Translations under genes and position numbers: made by a program
Assembly: GCA_017883185.1 (NCBI GenBank)
Contig: JADGOB010000017.1
Span: forward strand, 1 to 44,635
DNA from: Acidobacteriota bacterium
GTDB taxonomy: Bacteria; Acidobacteriota; Vicinamibacteria; Vicinamibacterales; Fen-181
DNA length: 44,635 bases
Direction: 5' to 3'
Shown: positions 31,745-39,752 of the stretch, in pieces
How the letters are laid out: the number at the start of each line of letters is the position of its first letter
Position numbering within the stretch: the first letter of the stretch is position 1
Notes under the pieces: model-generated
What the model was told of the DNA's origin: nothing
The model's input: only the letters and a program-made list of their open reading frames with translations
Databases searched by the model: none

Positions 31745-31891
31745 GTGCTATCCTTTCCCTGCGGTGATTGTCGAGACGAGCCGCGTTCCGGCCCTTTCGG
31801 GGCAAGCCCCTCTGACCGTCCGCCAGGCGCGCCGCGCATTCGTACGTTTTTTCCTCCCAGTTCTTATCGTACGCCGTTAGGAGTCATCTCT

Positions 31892-34027
31892 GTGCCCGAT
31901 CATCGCATTCATGAACATCCCATCCTCCCCGCCCCGGAGCAGGCCGGCGTGGCCTTCTGCTGGCAGGGCCAGCCGTTCCTCGCGCGGCAGGGAGAGACGA
32001 TCGCATCGGCCCTCTTCGCCAACGGCGTGAGGACCTTCGGGCACCATCCGAAGGACGGCGCACCCCAGGGTATCTTCTGCGCCAACGGCCAGTGTGCGCA
32101 GTGCTCGGTCGTCGCCGACGGCCTGCCCGTGAAGTCCTGCATGGTCGTCGTGCGCCCGGGCATGAACGTGCAGCCGCTCGATGGGCTCCCGGTCCTGCCC
32201 GACGTCCAGGGCCAGCCGACGACACATCCCATCGAGACGGTCGATGTCGAGTGCCTCATTATCGGCGGTGGACCCGCCGGACTCACGGCGGCCATCGAGC
32301 TTGGCAAGGCTGGAGTTCGGGCGCTCATCGTGGACGACAAACACCGCCTCGGCGGCAAGCTGGTGCTCCAGACACACAAGTTCTTCGGGTCGATCGAGGC
32401 CTGTCACGCCGGCACGCGCGGCATCGACATCGCGACCAGGCTCGAGCAGGAAGCGCGGCAGTTCGAGAACATCCGCATCTGGCTCAACTCCACGGTCCTC
32501 GCGGTTTTCTCCGACCGGCAGGTGGGCGTCCTCCGCGACAACCAGCAGTACGTCATCGTCCGGCCCGATATCCTGCTGGTCACCGCCGGCGCGCGCGAGA
32601 AGTCGCTCGTGTTCCCGGGCAACACGCTGCCGGGTGTCTACGGGGCGGGCGCGTTCCAGACGCTGGTGAACCGCGATCTCGTCCGGCCGACCGAGCGGCT
32701 GTTCGTCATCGGCGGCGGCAATGTCGGCCTGATCGCCGGCTACCACGCGCTCCAGGCAGGCATTGGCGTTGTCGGCCTCTGCGAGGCCCTGCCCGAGTGC
32801 GGCGGGTACAAGGTGCACAAGGACAAGCTGGTGCGCATGGGCGTGCCGGTCTACACGTCGCACACCATCCTGCGGGCCGAGGGGAAGGACGAAGTCGAGG
32901 CAGTCACGATCGCGCAGATCGACAAGAAGTGGCGGCCGATCCCCGGCACGGAGAAGCGGTTCGAGTGCGACACCGTGTTGATTGCGGTCGGCCTCGACCC
33001 GGTGGACGAGTTTCTGCACAAGGCGAGCGAGTTCGGCCTGCCCGCGGTTGCGGCCGGCGACTCGGAGGAGATCGCCGAGGCGTCTGCCGCCATGTTCACC
33101 GGGCGGATCCGGGGCCTCGAGATCGCCAAGCGCCTGGGGCGCGATGTCGGCGAGGTCCCGCCCGAGTGGCACCACACGGCCGAGATCCTCAAGTCCCGCC
33201 CGGGCATGACGATTACGGAAGACCTGCCGGAGACGCAGACGGGCGTGTTCCCGGTGTTCCACTGCGCGCAGGAGATTCCCTGCAACCCGTGCACCTCGAT
33301 CTGCCCGAACCACTCGATCCGGATCGAGGGTGACGATGTGCTCGGGCTGCCCGAGTTCGTAGGCCACGAGTGCGACGGGTGCGAGAAGTGCGTGGCCATC
33401 TGCCCCGGCCTCGCCATCACGCTCCTCGACTTCCGGAAAGACGCGGCGCAGCCGACCGTGGTGATCCCGTACGAGTTCTCGGCCAAGCGGATCAAGAAGG
33501 GTGATACGGTGACCGTGCTCGATTGCGAGGGCGTCGTGCTCGGCAACGTGGAGGTGACGCGCGTCCGCGCCCCGCGCGAGGCCGACCGCACGCTCCTCGT
33601 GCGCGTGACGGCGCCGGCCGACATCGCGCCGCGCATCTCGGGCATTCGCGTGCAGGAGCCGTGGCAGGCCGAGAGCGCCGAGCGCTTCGAGCAGTCGATT
33701 GGCGACGACGAAATTGTGTGCCGGTGCGAGCGGGTCACGGCGAAAGAGCTCCGCGCGCTGATTCGCTCGGGCATCCGCGACATGAACCACCTGAAGGCGG
33801 TGACCCGCTGCGGCATGGGCGCGTGCGGCGGCAAGACCTGCCCGAACCTGATCAAGCGGATCTTCCGGGAGGAGGGAATCCCGGCCGACCAGGTCGCGGA
33901 CCTGACTCGCCGGCCGCTGTTCATGGAGGTGCCGCTGGGCGCCTTCGCCGGCGTGGTGGCAGGTGAGGCTCTGGTCCAGGATGTGCCGCGGCGGCACGCC
34001 ACCGACGCTCACGAAGGAGGCATGTGA
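31892..34027 (+). CDS. multi-cofactor dehydrogenase alpha subunit ([2Fe-2S], FAD/NAD, two [4Fe-4S], BFD-like)
   Basis: A 711-residue electron-transfer flavoprotein like the large subunits of heterotetrameric sarcosine oxidase, proline/hydroxyproline dehydrogenase and HCN synthase. Domains in order: a [2Fe-2S] domain with C63, C68, C71 and C83; a two-dinucleotide-binding disulfide-oxidoreductase domain (LIIGGGPAGLTAAIELGKAG from about 122, and FVIGGGNVGL); a ferredoxin block with two [4Fe-4S] motifs (CNPCTSICP and CDGCEKCVAICPG); and a C-terminal BFD-like [2Fe-2S] motif (IVCRCERVT ... CGMGACGGKTC). Fusing all modules in one chain is unusual, since they are often separate subunits. The GTG start follows TAGGAG with an eight-base spacer. 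The TGA overlaps the next gene's ATG (TGATG). Confidence 0.92.
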   Translation: MPDHRIHEHPILPAPEQAGVAFCWQGQPFLARQGETIASALFANGVRTFGHHPKDGAPQGIFCANGQCAQCSVVADGLPVKSCMVVVRPGMNVQPLDGLPVLPDVQGQPTTHPIETVDVECLIIGGGPAGLTAAIELGKAGVRALIVDDKHRLGGKLVLQTHKFFGSIEACHAGTRGIDIATRLEQEARQFENIRIWLNSTVLAVFSDRQVGVLRDNQQYVIVRPDILLVTAGAREKSLVFPGNTLPGVYGAGAFQTLVNRDLVRPTERLFVIGGGNVGLIAGYHALQAGIGVVGLCEALPECGGYKVHKDKLVRMGVPVYTSHTILRAEGKDEVEAVTIAQIDKKWRPIPGTEKRFECDTVLIAVGLDPVDEFLHKASEFGLPAVAAGDSEEIAEASAAMFTGRIRGLEIAKRLGRDVGEVPPEWHHTAEILKSRPGMTITEDLPETQTGVFPVFHCAQEIPCNPCTSICPNHSIRIEGDDVLGLPEFVGHECDGCEKCVAICPGLAITLLDFRKDAAQPTVVIPYEFSAKRIKKGDTVTVLDCEGVVLGNVEVTRVRAPREADRTLLVRVTAPADIAPRISGIRVQEPWQAESAERFEQSIGDDEIVCRCERVTAKELRALIRSGIRDMNHLKAVTRCGMGACGGKTCPNLIKRIFREEGIPADQVADLTRRPLFMEVPLGAFAGVVAGEALVQDVPRRHATDAHEGGM

Positions 34028-35184
34028 TGAGCGCCCAGGCCTTCGATGCCATTGTGATCGGCGCGGGCAGCGTCGGGCTGCCGACCGCGCTGTTTCTGGC
34101 CGAGGCGGGTGTCTCGACGCTGGTCATCGACCAGTTTGCCGGCCCCGGCCAGGGGAGCAACAAGGCGGCGATCGGCGGCATTCGCGCCACGCATTCCGCG
34201 CCGGCCAAGATCCGTCTCTGCCTCGAATCGCTGCGCATCTTCTCGACGTGGGAGAAGTCCCACGGCGACGCCATCGAGTGGTTCCAGGGCGGCTACGTGT
34301 TCGTCGCCTACCGCGAGCAGGAGGAACGCTCGCTCGAGGAACTGCTGAAGATCCAGCAGAGCTATGGCCTCAATATCCGGTGGCTGGACCGCGACGAGAT
34401 CATCGCGCTCGTGCCCGACATCAACCGGGAGGGGCTGCGTGGCGGCACGTACTCCCCGGAAGACGGATCCGCGTCGCCGATGATGTCGGCAGCGGCGTTC
34501 TACCGCCGGGCCGTGGAGCTTGGCGTGCAGTTCCGGTTCGGCGAGCGGGTGACGGGCATCATCCGCCGAAAGAACGGCGTCGTCGGCGTGCGCACGGACA
34601 AGGGCGGCTACGCCACCGAGACGGTGATCAACGCAGCCGGCGCCTGGGCCCGACCGCTCGCGCAGTCGGTTGGCCTCGACACCCCGGTCGTGCCCGACAG
34701 CCACGAGGCTGGCATTACCGAGCCGGTGGCCCGGTTCTTCGACACCATGCTCGTGGATATCCGCCCGACCGAGGGCGCTCGCAACTACTACTTCTACCAG
34801 CACAAACCTGGGGGCATCGTCTTTTGCATCACGCCCGACCCGCCCATCGTCGGCACCGACCGGCGTGAAACGTCGGTTTACCTCCCGATGATCGCCAATC
34901 GCATGGTCGGCCTGATGCCGAAACTGGCGAACATCAAGGTGCGCCGCACCTGGCGCGGCCTGTACCCGATGACGCCAGACGGCGCGCCGGTGCTCGGGTG
35001 GTCGAAGACGGTCGAGGGCTACGTACACGCGGAAGGGATGTGCGGTCAGGGCTACATGCTCGGGCCCGGCGTCGGCGCATTGCTGAGCCGAATGGTCCGT
35101 GGCGCCGACAGCGCGGAAGACAAGCAGATCCTGGAAGAGCTGCGGCCGACGCGAGAATTCGGGGGGGAGGAAGCGCTCAAGTGA
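34027..35184 (+). CDS. FAD-dependent amine/imino-acid oxidoreductase beta subunit (DadA/sarcosine oxidase beta-like)
   Basis: A 385-residue DAO-superfamily flavoprotein that would dehydrogenate a secondary amine such as proline, hydroxyproline, sarcosine or an opine. It has the FAD motif DAIVIGAGSVGLPTALFLAEAG (residues 9-30) and the ending GLYPMTPDGAPVLGWSKTVEGYVHAEGMCGQGYMLGPGVG, typical of the family. Electrons would pass to the alpha subunit encoded just upstream, with which it is translationally coupled; AGGAGG precedes the ATG at 34027. The exact substrate cannot be decided from sequence. Confidence 0.9.
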   Translation: MSAQAFDAIVIGAGSVGLPTALFLAEAGVSTLVIDQFAGPGQGSNKAAIGGIRATHSAPAKIRLCLESLRIFSTWEKSHGDAIEWFQGGYVFVAYREQEERSLEELLKIQQSYGLNIRWLDRDEIIALVPDINREGLRGGTYSPEDGSASPMMSAAAFYRRAVELGVQFRFGERVTGIIRRKNGVVGVRTDKGGYATETVINAAGAWARPLAQSVGLDTPVVPDSHEAGITEPVARFFDTMLVDIRPTEGARNYYFYQHKPGGIVFCITPDPPIVGTDRRETSVYLPMIANRMVGLMPKLANIKVRRTWRGLYPMTPDGAPVLGWSKTVEGYVHAEGMCGQGYMLGPGVGALLSRMVRGADSAEDKQILEELRPTREFGGEEALK

Positions 35185-35190
35185 GTCCCC

Positions 35191-35607
35191 ATGTCCCACC
35201 ACACCGTCCGGTCCGCTTACCAGGACCTCGCCGAACGGATCAACCGCTTTCCCCTGGGCGCCCCCCCGTCGGACGTCCTGTTCGCGATCCTGAAGATGCT
35301 CTTCAGCGAGCGGGAGGCCGGGCTCGTCGCGCAGTTGCCCATCAAGCCGTTCACCGTGGCCGACGCGGCCGGGCGCTGGAAGCTGCCGGAGGCGGAGGCC
35401 CAGCGCGTACTAGACGCCCTGTCCGACCGCGCCATCCTCCTCGATGTCGAGCGAGGCCGCCTGACCTTCGGCCAGCAGAGGATTCAGGATTCGGAGGCAC
35501 GGATCCAGGGTGCCTGCTCCGACGATGAGCGCGGCGACGACAAGCGGACGCCAGGTTACGCCGGCCACAGCCACGCGGCGCCGCGGACGCCGCTCGAATC
35601 GCCGTGA
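35191..35607 (+). CDS. C-terminally truncated subunit of the dehydrogenase operon
   Basis: The first 90 residues (AYQDLAERINRFPLGAPPSD, VLFAILKMLFSEREAGLVAQ, then a winged-helix-like DAAGRWKLPEAEAQRVLDAL) resemble the N-terminal domain of a family of iron-sulfur proteins that usually continue with a ferredoxin part. Here the family-like sequence stops at about LLDVERG (35457) and the frame runs into a 7-bp repeat array and then sequence antisense to the ROK gene. No cysteine motif remains. The gene is probably a deletion product; the retained DNA-binding-like domain could still be expressed. It begins 6 bases after the beta subunit. Confidence 0.55.
   Translation: MSHHTVRSAYQDLAERINRFPLGAPPSDVLFAILKMLFSEREAGLVAQLPIKPFTVADAAGRWKLPEAEAQRVLDALSDRAILLDVERGRLTFGQQRIQDSEARIQGACSDDERGDDKRTPGYAGHSHAAPRTPLESP
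35480..35514 (+). repeat. short 7-bp repeat array at a gene truncation point
   Basis: Five consecutive 7-mers (GGATTCA, GGATTCG, GAGGCAC, GGATCCA, GGGTGCC) resemble the GGGATCA array at 28311. They start about 20 bases after the family-like part of the truncated dehydrogenase subunit ends. Confidence 0.6.
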
Positions 35608-36455
35608 CGCGGAGGCACCAGGCGCGTGTCCACGCGGTCCGAGAAGACGTAGCGCGACCAGCGGGCGGGTACGTTCTCGTAGAGCCGTCCGACGTTCGAC
35701 ATGCCGCCGCCGAGCACGATGACGTCCGGGTCGATGACGTTGATGATCGTCGCGAGCGCGCGCGCCATCCGATCCTCGTAGCGCTCGAACGTGGCAGCCG
35801 CTGCCGCATCGCCGGCCTCGGCCCGTCTCGCGATCTCGGTAGGCTCCAGCGTGAGGCCCGTTGCTCGCTGGTGGTCTCTCGCGATACCGGGACCCGAGAG
35901 AAACGTCTCGATGCACCCGTGATGCCCGCAGTAGCACGCGGGGCCCGGCAACTCCTCCGCCTGCGGACGCGGCAGCGGGTTGTGGCCCCACTCGCCCGCA
36001 ATGGCGTTCGGGCCCGTCAGCAGCCGCCCGTTGACGACCACCCCACCGCCCGTTCCCGTCCCGATGATCACTCCGAAGACACACGCGGCCCCCGCCGCCG
36101 CGCCGTCGCTGGCTTCCGACAGCGCAAAACAGTTGGCGTCGTTGGAGAACCGAAGGGGCCGGGCCAGCAGGGCCGACAGATCGTGATCCAACGGCTTCCC
36201 GTTCAACCAGGTGGAGTTGGCGTTCTTGACCAGGCCGGTGGCGGGAGACAGCGCGCCCGGCATGCCGATGCCGACCGTCGCCTGCTGCCCGATGCTCGCT
36301 TCGATCTCGTGAACGAGTCTGGCGATTGCGGAAAGGGTGCCTTCGTAGTCGTGTCGCGGGGTGGCCACGCGCAGCCGGACCGGAATCACCCCGTCGTCGG
36401 CCAGCGCGATGGCTTCGATCTTGGTGCCGCCGAGGTCAACGCCGATGCGAAACAT
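35556..36455 (-). CDS. ROK family sugar kinase
   Basis: A 299-residue ROK (repressor, ORF, kinase) protein, probably a glucokinase, fructokinase or N-acetylhexosamine kinase. The phosphate loop FRIGVDLGGTKIEA starts the protein; the catalytic aspartate lies in RFSNDANCFALSE; and the zinc-binding ROK signature CYCGHHGCIETFLSGPG is complete. There is no N-terminal helix-turn-helix, so it is a kinase, not a repressor. The 3' end overlaps the tail of the convergent truncated gene by 52 bases, consistent with that tail being non-functional. Confidence 0.93.
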   Translation of the reverse strand: MFRIGVDLGGTKIEAIALADDGVIPVRLRVATPRHDYEGTLSAIARLVHEIEASIGQQATVGIGMPGALSPATGLVKNANSTWLNGKPLDHDLSALLARPLRFSNDANCFALSEASDGAAAGAACVFGVIIGTGTGGGVVVNGRLLTGPNAIAGEWGHNPLPRPQAEELPGPACYCGHHGCIETFLSGPGIARDHQRATGLTLEPTEIARRAEAGDAAAAATFERYEDRMARALATIINVIDPDVIVLGGGMSNVGRLYENVPARWSRYVFSDRVDTRLVPPRHGDSSGVRGAAWLWPA

Positions 36456-36526
36456 CCCGGAGATTGTGCGTTGTCACTCTTCGGAATGCAACGGCGGACG
36501 TGGGTGGCGAGATGCAAGGCTGGCGT

Positions 36527-36685
36527 CTACTGCTTGTCCTGCTTGTCGTCTTTCGTGTCCACTTCGCTCTTGAACCCGCGGATCGCCTGCCCGAGCCCCT
36601 TGCCCAGGCCGGCCAGCCGGCTGGTTCCGAAGAGCAGCAGGATGATCGCGAGAATCAGAATCAGCTCGGGAATACCCAGTCTCAT
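36527..36685 (-). CDS. tatA: TatA/E sec-independent translocase component
   Basis: A 52-residue TatA/E protein: one hydrophobic helix (LGIPELILILAIILLLFG) with the family F-G-x-x-x-L hinge (FGTSRLAGLGKGLG), then an amphipathic helix and a short charged tail. TatA forms the pore-like element for export of folded proteins. The ATG follows CAGGAG with good spacing. tatB and tatC are not in this window. Likely Tat substrates nearby are MsrP (1349-2299) and the radical SAM protein at 38514. Confidence 0.93.
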   Translation of the reverse strand: MRLGIPELILILAIILLLFGTSRLAGLGKGLGQAIRGFKSEVDTKDDKQDKQ

Positions 36686-36738
36686 ACCCACTCCTGTCTT
36701 GTCGGGCGGCGGTTTTACGATAGCACGAAACACCGTCC

Positions 36739-37194
36739 CTACTGCGGGATCTTCCCCAGGACCTTCCATACCCAGCGGTGGAACGTGTGGAACGATCCCA
36801 CCGGCTCGGTGAACATCAGGATGCACTGCCCGTGGACCACGTCCAGGCCCTGGTCCTTGCAGAGCTGGAGGGCTTCGGGAGATTCCGCGCCTTGCTGCAG
36901 CCAGATCTGACGGGCTCCGGCCGCAATCGCGTCTCGCACCACGGCCTCGGCCTGGGCCGGCTTCACGACGACCAGGACGCGTTCGACCCGTTCGGGCAGC
37001 GCGGCCAGGCTCGGCCAGCACGGGTCACCCTGGATCGCTCTGGCCGTCGGGTGAATCGGCAGGACCCGGAATCCCCGGCTCTTCAGTTCCTTGTAGGCTG
37101 CGTTGCCGAATCCCTTGCCACGGCTCGACACCCCGACGATGGCCATCGTTTTATCAAACACGAAGCGTTGAATGGCACTGCCCGTGGTAGCCAT
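36739..37194 (-). CDS. CoA-binding protein (YccU-like)
   Basis: A 151-residue single-domain CoA-binding Rossmann protein. The family pattern is present: TMAIVGVSSRGKGFGNAAYKEL (about 16-37), FRVLPIHPTARAIQG, VLVVVKPAQAEAVVRDAI, and ARQIWLQQGAES near residue 93. Members resemble the CoA-binding domain of acyl-CoA synthetases and may sense acyl-CoA; the role is unknown. The ATG at 37194 begins the family sequence closely. It may be co-transcribed with the downstream tatA. Confidence 0.88.
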   Translation of the reverse strand: MATTGSAIQRFVFDKTMAIVGVSSRGKGFGNAAYKELKSRGFRVLPIHPTARAIQGDPCWPSLAALPERVERVLVVVKPAQAEAVVRDAIAAGARQIWLQQGAESPEALQLCKDQGLDVVHGQCILMFTEPVGSFHTFHRWVWKVLGKIPQ

Positions 37195-37210
37195 ACCTGT
37201 TCCCCTCGTC

Positions 37211-37250
37211 CCCCGACTCCTCATCGTCAGCCCCGACTCTTCATCGTCAG
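37211..37250 (+). repeat. 20-bp tandem duplication
   Basis: Two adjacent 20-base units (37211-37230 and 37231-37250) differ at one position, CCCCGACTCCTCATCGTCAG in the first. The second unit contains the stop codon of the OsmC gene. Confidence 0.7.
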
Positions 37251-37669
37251 TTCCCGCCGTACTCGAACACCATCGCGACCTTCACGTCCGGGTGCAGGCT
37301 CTGGCGAACCGGGCAGGTGTCGGCCGCGCGCTCGAGGAGCACGCGATCCGAGGGCGACACCACGCGGCCGGGAGGGACGGTGATAGTCACGGTCAGCGCC
37401 CCGATCCGGCGGACCGGGACGGCGGTCATCTCCTTGATCACGCGCACTCGGGTCCCCGTCAAGTCGAGGCCGTGCCGACTGGCGACGATCCCCATGATGG
37501 TGAGGAGGCAGGTGCCGAGCGCCGTCGCTGCCAAGTCGGTGGGCGAGAACGCCTCCCCCTTGCCGCCGTTGTCCAAGGGCGCGTCGGTCAGGAGTCGCTG
37601 TCCCGACGGCGCATGCACCGCTTCGCAGTGAAGATCCCCGACATATCCCACGTCGATTGTGACTGCCAC
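37247..37669 (-). CDS. OsmC/Ohr family peroxiredoxin
   Basis: A 140-residue OsmC-like protein that reduces organic hydroperoxides through two cysteines. Both are visible: the first in ATALGTCLLTIMGIVA and the second in ADTCPVRQSLHPDVKVA, with the family segment GKGEAFSPTDLAATALG before the first. I choose the GTG at 37669 because GGGAGGA lies just upstream; an in-frame ATG at 37708 would overlap a divergent promoter-like box. It may be co-transcribed with the CoA-binding protein and tatA downstream. Confidence 0.9.
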   Translation of the reverse strand: MAVTIDVGYVGDLHCEAVHAPSGQRLLTDAPLDNGGKGEAFSPTDLAATALGTCLLTIMGIVASRHGLDLTGTRVRVIKEMTAVPVRRIGALTVTITVPPGRVVSPSDRVLLERAADTCPVRQSLHPDVKVAMVFEYGGN

Positions 37670-37707
37670 GGCTTCCTCCCGGGGGCCATCGGTCGGCGCA
37701 GGCCTCA

Positions 37708-37716
37708 TGCTAACAT
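37708..37716 (+). promoter_or_regulatory. extended -10-like element TGCTAACAT
   Basis: TGCTAACAT lies 31 bases before the AGGAGG-GTG start at 37748. It covers the first in-frame ATG (37715), which argues against that ATG as the start. It matches elements at 2429 and 25867. Confidence 0.4.
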
Positions 37717-37747
37717 GAGCCGTCGGTCCGCCGCCCCAGGAGGCCTC

Positions 37748-38491
37748 GTGTCGCAACCCTCTCAGTTTCCAGCAGATCACATCACGACTTCTGCCGTCGG
37801 TTGCGATAGCGGGCACCCGTTGGTCGACTACCTCGGGGAGGAGATGCGCCCCGGCCGGTACGTCTTGCTCGAGGTGGCGGACAGTGGCATCGGGATGAAC
37901 GCCGCGACGCTGGTCCGCGTCTTCGATCCGTTCTTCAGCACCAAGTTCACCGGCCGCGGACTCGGGCTCCCAGCGGTGCTCGGTATCGTGCGCGGGCACC
38001 AGGGCGCGATCCAGATCGACAGCCAGCCAGGAAGGGGCACGACGTTCCGGGTGTTCCTGCCGACGCTGGCGGCAGCGGCGTCGCATACCGACATGCCTGT
38101 CGCCCAATCCGCCTCGACAGCCGAAGCCACCGCGATGGTGCTGGTTGTTGACGATGAGGAGAGCGTGAGGACGCTGGCCGAGCGGATGGTGCAGCGCTGC
38201 GGGCATCGGTCGGTCGGCGCCTCCAACGGTCTCGAGGCGATCCGCGTGATCCAGGACAACCCGGGGGCGATCGCCTGCGTGCTGCTCGACCTGACGATGC
38301 CGCGCATGGACGGCGCGGATACCCTGCGCGAGCTACGGAAGATCGCCAGCGACCTCCCGGTCATCCTGTGCAGCGGCTACCACTCGCAGGAGCTGCGAGA
38401 ACGCTTCGCCGACAACGGGCTTGCCGGGTTCGTGCAGAAACCGTACAAGCTCGCCGACATCAGCGCCGCACTGCAGTCTGCCCTCGAGTAG
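37748..38491 (+). CDS. HATPase-receiver protein lacking the HisKA half
   Basis: The 247-residue product consists of the C-terminal part of a histidine-kinase ATPase domain (YVLLEVADSGIGMNAATLVRVFDPFFSTKFTGRGLGLPAVLGIVRGH: G1 box, F-box and G2 box) followed by a complete receiver domain (VLVVDDEESVRTLAERM, phospho-acceptor aspartate in CVLLDLTMPRMDG, and the K in FVQKPYKLAD). The N-box, the phospho-acceptor histidine domain and any sensor are missing, so autophosphorylation is not expected. The receiver could still accept phosphate. The GTG at 37748 is supported by AGGAGG four bases before it. It is either a hybrid-kinase relic or an expressed receiver with a vestigial ATPase. Confidence 0.7.
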   Translation: MSQPSQFPADHITTSAVGCDSGHPLVDYLGEEMRPGRYVLLEVADSGIGMNAATLVRVFDPFFSTKFTGRGLGLPAVLGIVRGHQGAIQIDSQPGRGTTFRVFLPTLAAAASHTDMPVAQSASTAEATAMVLVVDDEESVRTLAERMVQRCGHRSVGASNGLEAIRVIQDNPGAIACVLLDLTMPRMDGADTLRELRKIASDLPVILCSGYHSQELRERFADNGLAGFVQKPYKLADISAALQSALE

Positions 38492-38513
38492 GCATCCCGG
38501 TGTAGGATGGGCC

Positions 38514-39752
38514 ATGATCTCCCGGCGCGAGTTTCTTGCCACGACCGCGCGATCGGCGTCGGCCGCCGCCGGCGCGGCCCTGGCTCCCGCTTCGGCCCTC
38601 GCGATCGGCGCGCCCCGCTCCCGTCGCGGGCTCCTCGACTGGATGGCCGGGGACGGCGATGATTTCCTGCGGACCGCGCCCAGGGCCCGCTACTGGACCA
38701 CGACCGCGCTTGCCGGCTCCAACTGCACCGCCTGCCACAAGGGCCAGCCCGATCCGGCCAGGGCACGTCCCCACGACCCGGCGAGCGTGCGATGCCTGCT
38801 GTGCGCCCAGCACTGCGACATCCCGGCGGGCAAGTCGGGCCAGTGCCGCGCGCGGATGAACGTGAAGGGCGTGCTGCGCAGCCTCGTCTACGGTCGGCCA
38901 GCCTCGACCCATGTGGACCCGATCGAGAAGAAGCCGTTCTACCATTTCCTGCCCGGCAGCGCCGCGCTCTCGTTCGGGACGTCCGGCTGCCCCCTTCGAT
39001 GCAAGTTCTGTCAGAACTGGGAACTCTCGCAGTCCACCCCGGGAGATCTCGAGGCGCCGTTCACGTCGGCGGCCGAGATGGCGCGGGCCGCGGAATCGCG
39101 GCGAACACCGGTGATCGCCTTCACCTACAACGAGCCCACGGTGTTCACCGAGTACCTGCTCGACGTGGCGGAGGAAGCGCGAACGCGAGGGGTGCGCTCG
39201 GTGATGGTGAGCTGCGGTTTCGCCAACGAAGCGCCGATGGCGGACATCTGCCGGTCGCTGTCGGCGGTGAAGATCGACCTCAAGGGCTTCAGCGAGGAGT
39301 TCTACCGGACCGTGTGCGGCGCCGAACTCCAGCCGGTGCTTCGCAGCATCAAGCAGGTGGCCAGGAGCGGGCGGCACCTCGAGATCGTCAACCTTGTCGT
39401 CCCCACCTTGAACGACTCCGAAAAGTCGCTGCAGGGGTTGGCCTCATGGGTGGCGGGCGAACTCGGGCCGGACGTGCCCATTCACTTCACGCGCTTTCAT
39501 CCCGACTATCAGTTGCTGAACCTCCCGCCGACACCCGTTTCCACGCTCGAGCGGGCGCGAGACATCGCGATGGCGGCAGGCATCCGGTACGCCTACATCG
39601 GCAACGTCCCGGGACACGCCGGCAACCACACCTACTGTCCGGGGTGCCGAAAGGTGATTGTGCGCCGCGAGAGTTTCTTCGTGACCGAGATGCACATGAA
39701 GGGCGGCGCCTGCGCCTTCTGCAAGCGACCGATTGCCGGCGTGTGGTCGTAG
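38514..39752 (+). CDS. amrS: AmmeMemoRadiSam radical SAM enzyme with Tat signal
   Basis: This 412-residue protein is the radical SAM member of the AmmeMemoRadiSam system, a conserved trio of unknown function. It begins with a twin-arginine signal (ISRREFLATTARSASAAAGA), so the folded enzyme would be exported. Next come a heme-type C71-x-x-C74-H75, the AmrS cysteine block RCLLCAQHCDIPAGKSGQCRAR (C94, C97, C101, C111), the radical SAM motif C159-x3-C163-x2-C166 (TSGCPLRCKFCQNW), the barrel (FTYNEPTVFTEY), and a C-terminal cysteine pair set (C375/C378 and C400/C403). A radical SAM enzyme outside the cytoplasm would need SAM and an electron donor there, which is unexplained. The stop codon lies at the edge of a palindromic repeat. 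An MEMO-AMMECR1 fusion follows. Confidence 0.9.
   Translation: MISRREFLATTARSASAAAGAALAPASALAIGAPRSRRGLLDWMAGDGDDFLRTAPRARYWTTTALAGSNCTACHKGQPDPARARPHDPASVRCLLCAQHCDIPAGKSGQCRARMNVKGVLRSLVYGRPASTHVDPIEKKPFYHFLPGSAALSFGTSGCPLRCKFCQNWELSQSTPGDLEAPFTSAAEMARAAESRRTPVIAFTYNEPTVFTEYLLDVAEEARTRGVRSVMVSCGFANEAPMADICRSLSAVKIDLKGFSEEFYRTVCGAELQPVLRSIKQVARSGRHLEIVNLVVPTLNDSEKSLQGLASWVAGELGPDVPIHFTRFHPDYQLLNLPPTPVSTLERARDIAMAAGIRYAYIGNVPGHAGNHTYCPGCRKVIVRRESFFVTEMHMKGGACAFCKRPIAGVWS

Noticed and set aside
31877-34012. Minus-strand ORF of 711 codons opposite the dehydrogenase alpha subunit
   Set aside because: The sense strand carries intact cofactor motifs throughout; the antisense product has no recognisable domain.
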